From NCBI RefSeq assembly GCF_004328645.1, contig NZ_CP031395.1:2009501-2073500 (forward strand): a DNA stretch of 64,000 bases. Reading direction: 5' to 3'. The position numbers were made by a program, and so were the translations under genes. Of this stretch, positions 57,209-64,000 are shown piece by piece (the first letter of the stretch is position 1; every line of letters starts with the position of its first letter). The stretch is from Hylemonella gracilis. GTDB lineage: Bacteria > Pseudomonadota > Gammaproteobacteria > Burkholderiales > Burkholderiaceae_C. The notes under the pieces are model-generated. The model saw only the letters and a program-made list of their open reading frames with translations. It was not told the origin of the DNA and searched no databases.

Positions 57209-57247
57209 AGTGAACCGGCGGCTTGCGCCGCCGGTCCATCAGTTCAC
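57208..57247. terminator. Bidirectional hairpin between ligC and Old Yellow Enzyme gene
   Basis: ACCGGCGGC-TTGC-GCCGCCGGT (57214-57235) is a perfect 9-base stem, flanked by AGTGAA...TTCACT outer arms, between convergent genes. It has no T-run but is very stable. Confidence 0.6.
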
Positions 57248-58318
57248 TCAGGCCAGCGCCGGATAGTCCGTGTAGCCCTTCGCGCCCGGCGTGTAGAAGG
57301 TGTTGGCGTCCGGCGCGTTGAGCGCCGCACCGCGCTGGTAGCGCGCCACCAGATCCGGATTCGAGATGAAGGGGCGGCCATAGCCGACCAGGTCGCCCAC
57401 GCCGTCCTTGAGCGCCTGCTCGCCGCTGGCCGCGTCGAAGCCTCCGGCGGCGATGAAGGTGCCGTCAAAGGCCGCCCGCAGCTTGGCCTTCAGATCCGCC
57501 GGCACCTGGGGCGCGCCCATCGCCGAATGGTCCAGCACGTGCAGGTAGGCCAGCTTGAGCGCCGAGAGTTCACGCACCAGCGCGAGGTACTGGGCGTCCT
57601 GTTCCGGGTAGTGGCCGGTGCCGTTGAACACACCGTAGGGTGACAGGCGGATGCCGACCTTGTCCGCGCCAATTGCGGCCACGCAGGCGCGCGCAATGTC
57701 CAGCGCGAAGCGGTTGCGTTTTTCGGCGCTGCCACCGTAGGCGTCGTTGCGCTGGTTGACGTTGGCGTTCAGGAACTGCTCGATCAGGTAACCGTTGGCA
57801 CCGTGCAGTTCAATGCCATCGAAACCGGCCTCGACCGCGAGCTTGGCGGCGTTGACGTATTCACCGATGGCCCGCTCGATGTCGGCTTGCGTCATGGCGC
57901 GGGGCGCAGTGTGGGGCTGCATGCCCTTGGCGTCGGTGTAGATCTCGCCCGGCAGCAGCGCGTCGGTCGGGCCGATCACTTCGGCCCCGGCCGGCAGGTT
58001 GACCGCGGCGCTGACGCGGCCGGTGTGCATCAGCTGCACGAAGATCTTGCCGCCCTTGGCATGCACCGCACTGGTGACCTGTTTCCAGCCCGCCACCTGC
58101 GCGGCGTTGTAGAGGCCGGGAATGCGCGTGTAGCCCAGGCCATTGGGCGAGGGTGAAGTGCCCTCAGTGATGATCAAGCCGGCGCCGGCGCGTTGACCGT
58201 AGTACTCGGCCATCAGGGCGTTGGGCGTGTTGCCCTCGGCGCGGCTGCGGGTCATCGGCGACATGACCAGGCGGTTCTTGAGTTTGAGGGCTCGGCCGGA
58301 ATAGGAGTCAAACAGCAT
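57248..58318 (-). CDS. Old Yellow Enzyme family flavin ene-reductase (NemA-like)
   Basis: FMN-dependent NAD(P)H oxidoreductase of 356 aa acting on activated alkenes, quinones or nitro compounds. N-terminal LKNRLVMSPMTRSRA, FVQLMHTGRVS and the substrate-activating His/Asn in ELHGANGYLIEQFLN are diagnostic, with NQRNDAYGGSAEKRNRF following. ATG 58318 begins MLFDSYSGRALKLKN. It stands with the HxlR/QorB pair as a possible electrophile-response group. Confidence 0.93.
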   Translation of the reverse strand: MLFDSYSGRALKLKNRLVMSPMTRSRAEGNTPNALMAEYYGQRAGAGLIITEGTSPSPNGLGYTRIPGLYNAAQVAGWKQVTSAVHAKGGKIFVQLMHTGRVSAAVNLPAGAEVIGPTDALLPGEIYTDAKGMQPHTAPRAMTQADIERAIGEYVNAAKLAVEAGFDGIELHGANGYLIEQFLNANVNQRNDAYGGSAEKRNRFALDIARACVAAIGADKVGIRLSPYGVFNGTGHYPEQDAQYLALVRELSALKLAYLHVLDHSAMGAPQVPADLKAKLRAAFDGTFIAAGGFDAASGEQALKDGVGDLVGYGRPFISNPDLVARYQRGAALNAPDANTFYTPGAKGYTDYPALA

Positions 58319-58429
58319 GGGGCTCTTTCTAGAAGTTCTCGTTGGGTTGACGGATTTCCTCGGGCGGGAGGCCCAGCCGGAAACCGGGTACAGCTGAGGG
58401 CGGTTTCAGGGATTTCAAGCAGCGGCTCC

Positions 58430-58861
58430 TCAGCCCGCCGCCCGGTGGCGCTGGATGCGCGGCAGGTTGCCTTCCACCCAGTCGGCCAGTTCGCGCACAT
58501 GCAGGCCGATCTCGTAGCCCATGGGCGTGAGTGTGTAGTCCACGCGCGGCGGCATCACGGGGTGCGCGTGGCGGCTGACGAAACCGTCCAATTCCAGGTC
58601 CTGTAGGGCCTGGGCCAGCATGCGTTCGCTCACGCCATCGATGCGGCGGCGCAGCTCGCTGAAGCGCAGTGTGCCCTCCAGCAAGGCCACCAGCACCAGG
58701 CTGCCCCAGCGGCCGGTCACGTGGTTGAGGATCTGCCGCGAGGGGCAGGCGGCGGCGAAGAGGTCGCCGCGCCGGGTCTTGGGGCGCGCCCTGGCCTCGG
58801 CGGCCAGGGGCTTGGCCCGGCTCGCGGGGCGCGAAGGGGTGACGGTGTCGCTGCTGCTCAT
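58430..58861 (-). CDS. HxlR-family regulator (QorR/YtfH-like)
   Basis: Winged-helix repressor of 143 aa. ATG 58861 follows AAGGAAAGACCG. C39 in FAAACPSRQ is the redox- or electrophile-sensing Cys position of many HxlR proteins. The helix-turn-helix RFSELRRRIDGVSERMLAQALQDLELDGFV and the wing follow. It diverges from a QorB-like gene, the same pairing as ytfH-ytfG, and shares a promoter region with an ACTTAC repeat. Confidence 0.9.
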   Translation of the reverse strand: MSSSDTVTPSRPASRAKPLAAEARARPKTRRGDLFAAACPSRQILNHVTGRWGSLVLVALLEGTLRFSELRRRIDGVSERMLAQALQDLELDGFVSRHAHPVMPPRVDYTLTPMGYEIGLHVRELADWVEGNLPRIQRHRAAG

Positions 58862-58908
58862 CGGTCTTTCCTTCCTGGGGTTGCCGACGCGTCCGCGCGC
58901 CGTTCCAT

Positions 58909-58932
58909 ACTTACATTTTTGTGCGTACTTAC
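58909..58932. promoter_or_regulatory. ACTTAC direct repeat in the HxlR-qorB promoter
   Basis: ACTTAC at 58909-58914 and 58927-58932, 18 bases apart, flanked by TTTTT and AAAA in GC-rich DNA. Likely operator for the HxlR protein controlling itself and qorB. Confidence 0.5.
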
Positions 58933-58992
58933 TAAAAGTGCGCGTGATGCCTATTATCCAGGCCTTCCCCATCCACCACAAGGAGTTTGATC

Positions 58993-59847
58993 ATGATCGC
59001 CATCACCGGTGCCACTGGCCAGCTGGGCCGCCTCGTCGTCGAAGGCCTGCTGGCCAGCCAGCCTGCCTCGTCCATCGTCGCCATCGTGCGTGACCCGGCC
59101 AAGGCCACCGCCTGGGCGGCGCGCGGCGTGCAGGTGCGCCAGGGCGACTACACCCAGCCGGCGGCGCTGGCCCAGGCCCTGCAAGGCGTGGACAAGTTGC
59201 TGCTGATTTCCTCCAGCGAGGTCGGCCAGCGTACGGCCCAGCACCGCAACGTGATTGACGCCGCCCGTCAGGCTGGCGTGAAGCTGGTGGCCTACACCAG
59301 CATCCTGCGTGCTGACAGCTCGCCGCTGGGCCTGGCGCGCGAGCACCGCGAGACCGAAGCGCTGCTGCGCGGCTCCGGCCTGTCGCATGTGTTGCTGCGC
59401 AATGGCTGGTACACCGAAAACTACACGGCCAGCGCTCCGGCCGCCGTGCAGCACGGCGCGGTGCTGGGCAGTGCCGGCACGGGCCGTTATTCCTTCGCCG
59501 CGCGGGCTGATTACGCCGCCGCCGCCGTGGCCGTGCTGACCCAGGAAGGGCAGGCCGGTCGTGTCTACGAACTGGCTGGCGACCAGGCCTACACCCTGGC
59601 CGACTACGCCGCCGAAATCGCGCGCCTGTCCGGCAAGCCCGTGGCCTACCAGAACCTGCCCGAAGCGGAGTACGCCAAGGCGCTGGTGCAGATCGGCCTG
59701 CCGGACTTCGTGGCGGCCATGCTGGCCGAATCCGATGTCGGTGCGTCCAAGGGCGCCTTGTTCGACGAGGGCCGCGCGCTCAGTCGCCTGATCGGTCGCC
59801 CGACCACGCCGGTGGCCGAGAGCATCAAGGCCGCTTTGAAGGGTTGA
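58993..59847 (+). CDS. NAD(P)H:quinone oxidoreductase QorB-like (NmrA-type SDR)
   Basis: NmrA/atypical-SDR protein of 284 aa. Rossmann motif ITGATGQLGRLV is near residues 4-15, SSSEVGQRTAQHRNVIDAA at 73-91, then YTSILRADSSPLGLA and LLRNGWYTENYT. These match QorB/YtfG, which reduces quinones. ATG 58993 follows AAGGAGTTTGATC; a TTG two codons earlier is less likely. It diverges from the HxlR regulator. Confidence 0.9.
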   Translation: MIAITGATGQLGRLVVEGLLASQPASSIVAIVRDPAKATAWAARGVQVRQGDYTQPAALAQALQGVDKLLLISSSEVGQRTAQHRNVIDAARQAGVKLVAYTSILRADSSPLGLAREHRETEALLRGSGLSHVLLRNGWYTENYTASAPAAVQHGAVLGSAGTGRYSFAARADYAAAAVAVLTQEGQAGRVYELAGDQAYTLADYAAEIARLSGKPVAYQNLPEAEYAKALVQIGLPDFVAAMLAESDVGASKGALFDEGRALSRLIGRPTTPVAESIKAALKG

Positions 59848-59885
59848 GCGGGCGTATCGGCCGGGCTGACGCGTTCAGCCAGCCG

Positions 59886-59915
59886 GGCGGGCCGCCTCCG
59901 GAGGAGGGGCCCGCC
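59886..59915 (+). terminator. Strong GC hairpin after qorB
   Basis: GGCGGGCC (59886-59893) / GGCCCGCC (59908-59915) enclosing an inner CCTCC-GG-AGG helix. No T-run follows. It may end qorB transcription and hold back the next operon; it also resembles the GC-rich intergenic elements elsewhere in the window. Confidence 0.5.
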
Positions 59916-59939
59916 ATCTATGGCCTAATCGCGGGCCAG

Positions 59940-61463
59940 ATGCAAGCAGAAGACAGAATCCTTCCCGTTCCCGCGCCTCTGGCCCCGTCGCCCGCCGATT
60001 TGCCGCACCTGCCGCCTTCCGAGGCCGAGGACGCTACGCCGGACACTCCCTTCGAATCCTTCTTCCGTGAACCGGAGCTGGCGCAGCAGGCCCCCTTGGC
60101 CTGGGCGCTGACCCAGCGCCAGCCGCTGATCGACGCGGTGCGCGGCCTATTGGGCGGTCCGCAGGCGGTCGCCCGGCTGCGCCTGTGGTGCTTCATGGAA
60201 CTGGCCAGCCAGCCCCAGGGCCGACTGCAGCGCGAGGACATCCAGCAACTCTTCCATGTCCTCAAGCCCGAGGCGCTGGACATGGCTCTGCGCCGTCTGC
60301 GCGAGCTGGGCCTGCTGGTCTGGGACACGGGCAGCCAGGACTACCGCCTCTCACCACTGGCGCAGCAGGTGCAGGGTCTGCTCGCGCCCCTGACGCGTTC
60401 GGGCGACGCGGACGACGAAGAAATGGCCGCCCTGTTGGCCCAGGTGGCCGGCGCCCAAGCCCTGGGCCTGGCCGACGCCAGCCAGCTGCGCCATCTGCAC
60501 GCCCAGCTCACGCGCCTGCATGACGAATTCGCCGAGGCCATCACCAGCGGCTCCGAAGCCCGCCTGCGCGCTGCCGCGCCGCGTTTTGATCGCGCCCTGA
60601 CCCTGGTCGCTCGCGCGGGCGAGGCGCTGACCGCCCTGATTCGCGGCGACGCGCGCGGACCGGGCTCGAACGATGCCGCGGGCGAGGCCATGCAGGACGT
60701 GGCCGACGCCCGCCTGGAACGCGAGGCGCGCGCCCTGGGCCAGGCCCAGGCCCGCCTGCTGACCATGGCCAGCCAGTTCACCCGCGCGCTGCAGCAGGCC
60801 GACCGCCAGCGCGTCACCCTGGGCAGCACGGGCGTAACCAGTTCCGATGTGCGAGCCTGGCTGCAAGCGCAGTTGCAGCAGCATGGCCCGGCCTTCGGCC
60901 AGTTGCTCGAAGACGCCCTGGCCAGCACCGTGCGCCCGGTCTTCGTCAGCCCGCACGACCTGCTGGACGTGACCGAAGCCGAATTCGAGCGCGACCGGCC
61001 CGACCCCGACCGGCCCCAGGGCCTGCCGCCCGCCGTCGCCGCGCAGCCCGGCACCATGGAGACCCTGCGCATGCCCACCGAGCTGGATGACTTCATCCAC
61101 AAGCTGGCGGCCTGGAACCAAACCGCCGCCCGGCCGCACGATCTGCAAGAGGCGGTGCTGGGCGAGACCGACGCACAAGCCCCCGGCGCGCAGGAAGGGG
61201 CGGGCACCGCCGGCACCGGCCGTTACGCCCAGGCCTCCTACCGCATGCAACTGCTGCCGCTGCTGGGCGATGCCCAGGCCCGCACGCTCAAGGGCCAGAC
61301 CGGCGACTTCGCACGCTCGCCCTGGCGCGTGGCGCTGAGTCCGCAAACGCGCACCTTGTCCGCGCAGGAGGGGGGGCCGGTCGCCACCTTGAGCGAGGGA
61401 CAGCTTTACCCCGAAAATACGCAGTTCCCCGAAACCGGCCCCGACGAATCTTCCACCCCATGA
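59940..61463 (+). CDS. Kleisin-like subunit of an SMC complex (MksF/JetA-like)
   Basis: 507 aa from ATG 59940; an in-frame TTG at 59844 would translate the upstream hairpin and overlap qorB. I place it as the kleisin-type subunit because it leads a three-gene set ending in an SMC ATPase. Residues about 30-150 look like winged helix (LRLWCFMELASQPQGRLQREDIQQLFHVLK, ALRRLRELGLLVWD), followed by long Ala/Gln/Arg-rich helices and a variable C-terminus. No catalytic motif was seen. Its stop overlaps the next start (ATGA). Size resembles JetA (about 480-500) more than Pseudomonas MksF. Confidence 0.65.
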   Translation: MQAEDRILPVPAPLAPSPADLPHLPPSEAEDATPDTPFESFFREPELAQQAPLAWALTQRQPLIDAVRGLLGGPQAVARLRLWCFMELASQPQGRLQREDIQQLFHVLKPEALDMALRRLRELGLLVWDTGSQDYRLSPLAQQVQGLLAPLTRSGDADDEEMAALLAQVAGAQALGLADASQLRHLHAQLTRLHDEFAEAITSGSEARLRAAAPRFDRALTLVARAGEALTALIRGDARGPGSNDAAGEAMQDVADARLEREARALGQAQARLLTMASQFTRALQQADRQRVTLGSTGVTSSDVRAWLQAQLQQHGPAFGQLLEDALASTVRPVFVSPHDLLDVTEAEFERDRPDPDRPQGLPPAVAAQPGTMETLRMPTELDDFIHKLAAWNQTAARPHDLQEAVLGETDAQAPGAQEGAGTAGTGRYAQASYRMQLLPLLGDAQARTLKGQTGDFARSPWRVALSPQTRTLSAQEGGPVATLSEGQLYPENTQFPETGPDESSTP

Positions 61464-62170
61464 CCGTTCCCCTGGACGATGCCGCCGTGCTGGCGGCGCA
61501 GCTGCTGGCCCGACGCTGGCTGCCGCGCCAGCATCCCCTGGTCAAGCGCGCCCTGATCGATGCCGAGCTCTGGCAGGCCGTTCAAGATCGCCTGGCCCAG
61601 GTGGGCCTGAGCCTGGTGGACAACCTGCACGCCGACCACGTGGCCGTGGCCCTGCGACGCGAGGCGCAGAGCGCTGTCTTCGGCGAAGCGGGCTTGAACG
61701 CCAACAACAATGTGGACCTGCCGCGCGACGCCGTCTCCCTGCTGGTGGTGCTGTGGTCGCTGATCGTCTTGCCCAAGCGCGAGCGCCAGGCCGCGCGCGC
61801 GGGCAACGAGGACGATGGCCAGAACGAGATGTTCCGCGCCGACAAGCCCCTGCCCACGGCCGCGCAAGTCAGCCCCCTGATTTCCTACAAGGCCCTGCTG
61901 GCCGACTTTGGCGAACAGCTCGGCCGCAAGCTGCGGCTGGACACCAACCTCAAGCGCCTGGAAGCGCAGGGCTTCATCACCCGCAAGGGCGACGACATCG
62001 CCGAAGGCCCGCTGCTGGACCTGCTGCTGGACTACGACACCCTGGCGCCGCGCATCCTGGACGGCGTGGTGGGCGAGGTGCTGGCCCGCGCCAAGGCCGC
62101 GGCGCCTTCCGCGACTCCCGCCACGCCTTCCGTGTCCTCGGACGCGACACCCCCGGAGGCCCAGGACTGA
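61460..62170 (+). CDS. KITE-like small subunit of an SMC complex (MksE/JetB-like)
   Basis: 236 aa, starting inside the upstream stop. The middle and C-terminal parts contain winged-helix-like elements (SYKALLADFGEQLGRKLRLDTNLKRLEAQGFI, EGPLLDLLLDYDTL), as in MksE/JetB (DUF4194-like) dimers. Position 2 of 3 and length fit JetB. A Pro/Ser/Thr-rich tail ends the protein. Its stop TGA shares its A with the next ATG (TGATG), so all three genes are translationally coupled. Confidence 0.65.
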   Translation: MTVPLDDAAVLAAQLLARRWLPRQHPLVKRALIDAELWQAVQDRLAQVGLSLVDNLHADHVAVALRREAQSAVFGEAGLNANNNVDLPRDAVSLLVVLWSLIVLPKRERQAARAGNEDDGQNEMFRADKPLPTAAQVSPLISYKALLADFGEQLGRKLRLDTNLKRLEAQGFITRKGDDIAEGPLLDLLLDYDTLAPRILDGVVGEVLARAKAAAPSATPATPSVSSDATPPEAQD

Positions 62171-64000
62171 TGTTTCACCTGCAAAGCCTCGAACTGCTGC
62201 ACTGGGACTACTGCCAGCGCCTGACCCTGCCGCTGGACGGCGCCATCATCACCGTGGCCGGGCCCAATGGCTCGGGCAAGACCACGCTGCTCGATGCCAT
62301 GCGCACCCTGCTGGGCCTGGAATGCTCGGGCGGGCGCAGCTACAAGACCTACGCGCGCCACGCCAAGGCCGACACCGCCTGGCTGCGCGCCACCGTGGAC
62401 AACCTGCCGCGCAACCGCCAGGCCGCCAGCCGGCCCTTCGCGCGCAACCTGCTGTACACCGACCAGGTCACGCTGGTGTGCCGCATCGAGCGCAACGGCG
62501 GTGACTGGCAACGCCGTTACGCCATGGTCGAGGGCGACATGCCCATTGAAGAACTGGCCCAGAAGCCCGAGAAGGAATGGCTCGGCATCGAGCACTGGAA
62601 GAAGCGCCTCGAAGGCGCGGGCCTGTCGCGCGCCATCGCCCGCGTGCTGGCGCTGGAGCAGGGCCAGACCGACCGCCTCTGCGAGTACTCGCCCAAGGAA
62701 TTGCTGCGCCTGGTCTTCGACGTGTTCGGCGACCAGGAGGTGCTGGACCGCTACGAAGAAGCGCGCCAGCACCAGCGCCAGCTGAGCGAGGAGGTTGAGG
62801 CCGCGCAGCGTGAACTCACGCACGGCCAGGCCCAGCTCGCCCAGTTGGAGGCGCGCGCCAACCTCTACCGCCAGCACCAGGCCAAGCTGCGCGAGCGTGA
62901 ACAGCTCGCCACCGAAATCATCCCCGTGCTGGCCTGGGCCGAGGAACGGCAGGAACTGGCCGGCAAGCTGCGCGAGCTGCACCGCCAGCGCCTGCACCAG
63001 GCCGGTGAAGCGCGCCAGCGCGCCGACTACAAGCGCCGCTTGCTGGACGCGCTGCAGGCGCAGCAAACCGCCGAACAACAGGTGGGTCTGCTCAAGACCC
63101 AGCGCGACGAGGCGCAGACCACACTGGACGAAGCCCGCGCCGCCGAGAAACCGGTGGAGCACTTGCTCAAGCAGGCGCAGGAGTTGCAGGAACTCGCCGC
63201 CGTCGAAGGCGACGCCGCGCAACTCGCCCAGCGTCTTGCCGAGCTGGAAGCCGCCAAGGCCACGCTGGCCGCCGACTGGCAGCAGGCCAAGGCGGACCGC
63301 GTCAAGGCCCAGGCGGCGTTGGATGCACTGCAAGGCCAACGCCTGGCTCCGCCGCCGCCCGAGGTGCAGCGCTTTCTGCGCGTGCTGCGCGGTGAAGGCA
63401 TCGCCCACCACGTGCTGGCCGACGTGGTCGAGATCACCGACGAACACTGGCGCGCCGCCGCCGAGGGCGTGCTGCGCGGCGCGCGCTGGGTGGTGGTGCT
63501 GGACCAGGCGCAGGACGAAGCCCGCGCCCTGGCCCTGGCCGAGCGCGAGCGTTACCGCCACTACCTCGTCGCGCAGGCCGAGGCCGCGCCGACCAAGCCC
63601 GAGGCACACAGTCTGCTGGCCGTGCTGCGCTTCTCGGCCGCCGTGCCCGCCTGGCTGCTCAAGCAGCTGGCGCAGATCCGCCGCGTGGACAGCACGGCGG
63701 AGGGCCTGAAGCTGGGCGCTGGCACCGAATGGATCACGCCCGAAGCCTACTGGCGCGACGCGCGCGGCGGTCGCAGCGTCTGGGTGGACCCGGCCCAGCA
63801 CCAGTTCGGCGCCGCGGCCCTGACGGCGCGGCGCGCGTCCATCGAGGCGCGATTGGCGCAGCTGGACGCGCAACTGACACAGACCGCCCAGCGCCAGACC
63901 GACACCCAGCGCCAGCTCGACGCCGCCAAGGAGGCCAGCAAGGGCCACCGCGCCGCCGAGGAGCTGGCGCGCCGCAGCGAAGAATTCGCGCAGGCGCGCG
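62170..64000 (+). CDS. SMC-like condensin ATPase (MksB/JetC-like), 3' end outside window
   Basis: At least 610 residues, open to the window edge. Walker A GPNGSGKTT is at residues 31-39, preceded by the beta-strand LELLHWDYCQRLTLPL. A head insertion VLALEQGQTDRLCEYSPKELLRLVFDVFGDQEVLDRYEEA leads into a long Glu/Gln/Ala-rich coiled coil (about 185-400). A compact hinge-like region follows (about 395-530: VQRFLRVLRGEGIAHHVLADVVEITDEHW and RSVWVDPAQHQFGAAAL), then the returning coil. The signature and Walker B would lie beyond the window. A JetD-type nuclease gene, if present, would also be outside. Confidence 0.8.
   Translation, partial: MFHLQSLELLHWDYCQRLTLPLDGAIITVAGPNGSGKTTLLDAMRTLLGLECSGGRSYKTYARHAKADTAWLRATVDNLPRNRQAASRPFARNLLYTDQVTLVCRIERNGGDWQRRYAMVEGDMPIEELAQKPEKEWLGIEHWKKRLEGAGLSRAIARVLALEQGQTDRLCEYSPKELLRLVFDVFGDQEVLDRYEEARQHQRQLSEEVEAAQRELTHGQAQLAQLEARANLYRQHQAKLREREQLATEIIPVLAWAEERQELAGKLRELHRQRLHQAGEARQRADYKRRLLDALQAQQTAEQQVGLLKTQRDEAQTTLDEARAAEKPVEHLLKQAQELQELAAVEGDAAQLAQRLAELEAAKATLAADWQQAKADRVKAQAALDALQGQRLAPPPPEVQRFLRVLRGEGIAHHVLADVVEITDEHWRAAAEGVLRGARWVVVLDQAQDEARALALAERERYRHYLVAQAEAAPTKPEAHSLLAVLRFSAAVPAWLLKQLAQIRRVDSTAEGLKLGAGTEWITPEAYWRDARGGRSVWVDPAQHQFGAAALTARRASIEARLAQLDAQLTQTAQRQTDTQRQLDAAKEASKGHRAAEELARRSEEFAQAR

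Noticed and set aside
59844..59939. TTG start of the kleisin-like gene overlapping qorB
   Set aside because: The added residues encode the GC hairpin and show no conserved character; ATG 59940 is more plausible.
62032..63948. 638-aa open frame on the - strand
   Set aside because: Antisense to the SMC-like gene. Leu/Gly/Gln/His-rich shadow of a coiled-coil coding sequence.

Overview
The window is a GC-rich (roughly two-thirds G+C) bacterial chromosome segment. The gene families and orders fit a betaproteobacterium of the order Burkholderiales, most likely family Comamonadaceae: type-B L31 beside rho, several Bug/TctC solute receptors, a pmd/lig-type protocatechuate 4,5-cleavage operon and a pst-phoU-phoBR block. 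No rRNA, tRNA, phage, insertion sequence or CRISPR array was seen. Genus cannot be fixed from the sequence alone.

Layout. 1-9.0 kb is a phosphate-starvation block: a PhoX phosphatase (cut by the left edge) diverges from pstSCAB-phoU-phoB-phoR, and the divergent promoter region carries back-to-back Pho boxes. 9.1-13.6 kb (minus) holds an orphan branched-chain-type solute receptor, a MATE exporter and a membrane glycosyltransferase interrupted by a frameshift at a 7-G tract. 13.7-16.0 kb (minus) is trxA-rho-rpmE2. 16.1-22.3 kb is an AddB/AddA-type recombination nuclease-helicase pair; addA has a one-base frameshift. 22.4-27.1 kb carries a PhoD-like phosphatase, UDP-glucose dehydrogenase, KdsA and a glutathione transferase.

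27.1-39.8 kb is accessory metabolism. A minus-strand ferulate/hydroxycinnamate operon (enoyl-CoA hydratase, feruloyl-CoA synthase, short-chain dehydrogenase, Bug receptor, MarR regulator) diverges from an amidohydrolase. It is followed by livK-livHMGF plus a further Bug receptor, ending in a strong terminator. 39.9-46.8 kb contains a chemoreceptor, another orphan Bug receptor and a polyamine-type ABC operon (potDABC order). 47.0-50.2 kb has a PLP aminotransferase, shikimate dehydrogenase and a LysR regulator.

50.3-57.2 kb is a protocatechuate 4,5-cleavage operon (LigJ, LigK, LigI, LigA, LigB, LigC homologues) with two unusual solute-binding-fold proteins embedded. Ferulate would enter through the 28-33 kb cluster. 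After an aldehyde dehydrogenase and an O-demethylase not present here, it would reach protocatechuate, which the 51-57 kb operon takes to pyruvate and oxaloacetate. 57.2-59.8 kb holds an Old Yellow Enzyme and a divergent HxlR/QorB pair.

The right edge (59.9-64.0 kb) is a tightly coupled three-gene SMC-like condensin of MksFEB/Wadjet JetABC layout, running off the window. It is the strongest candidate for an undescribed or defensive system.
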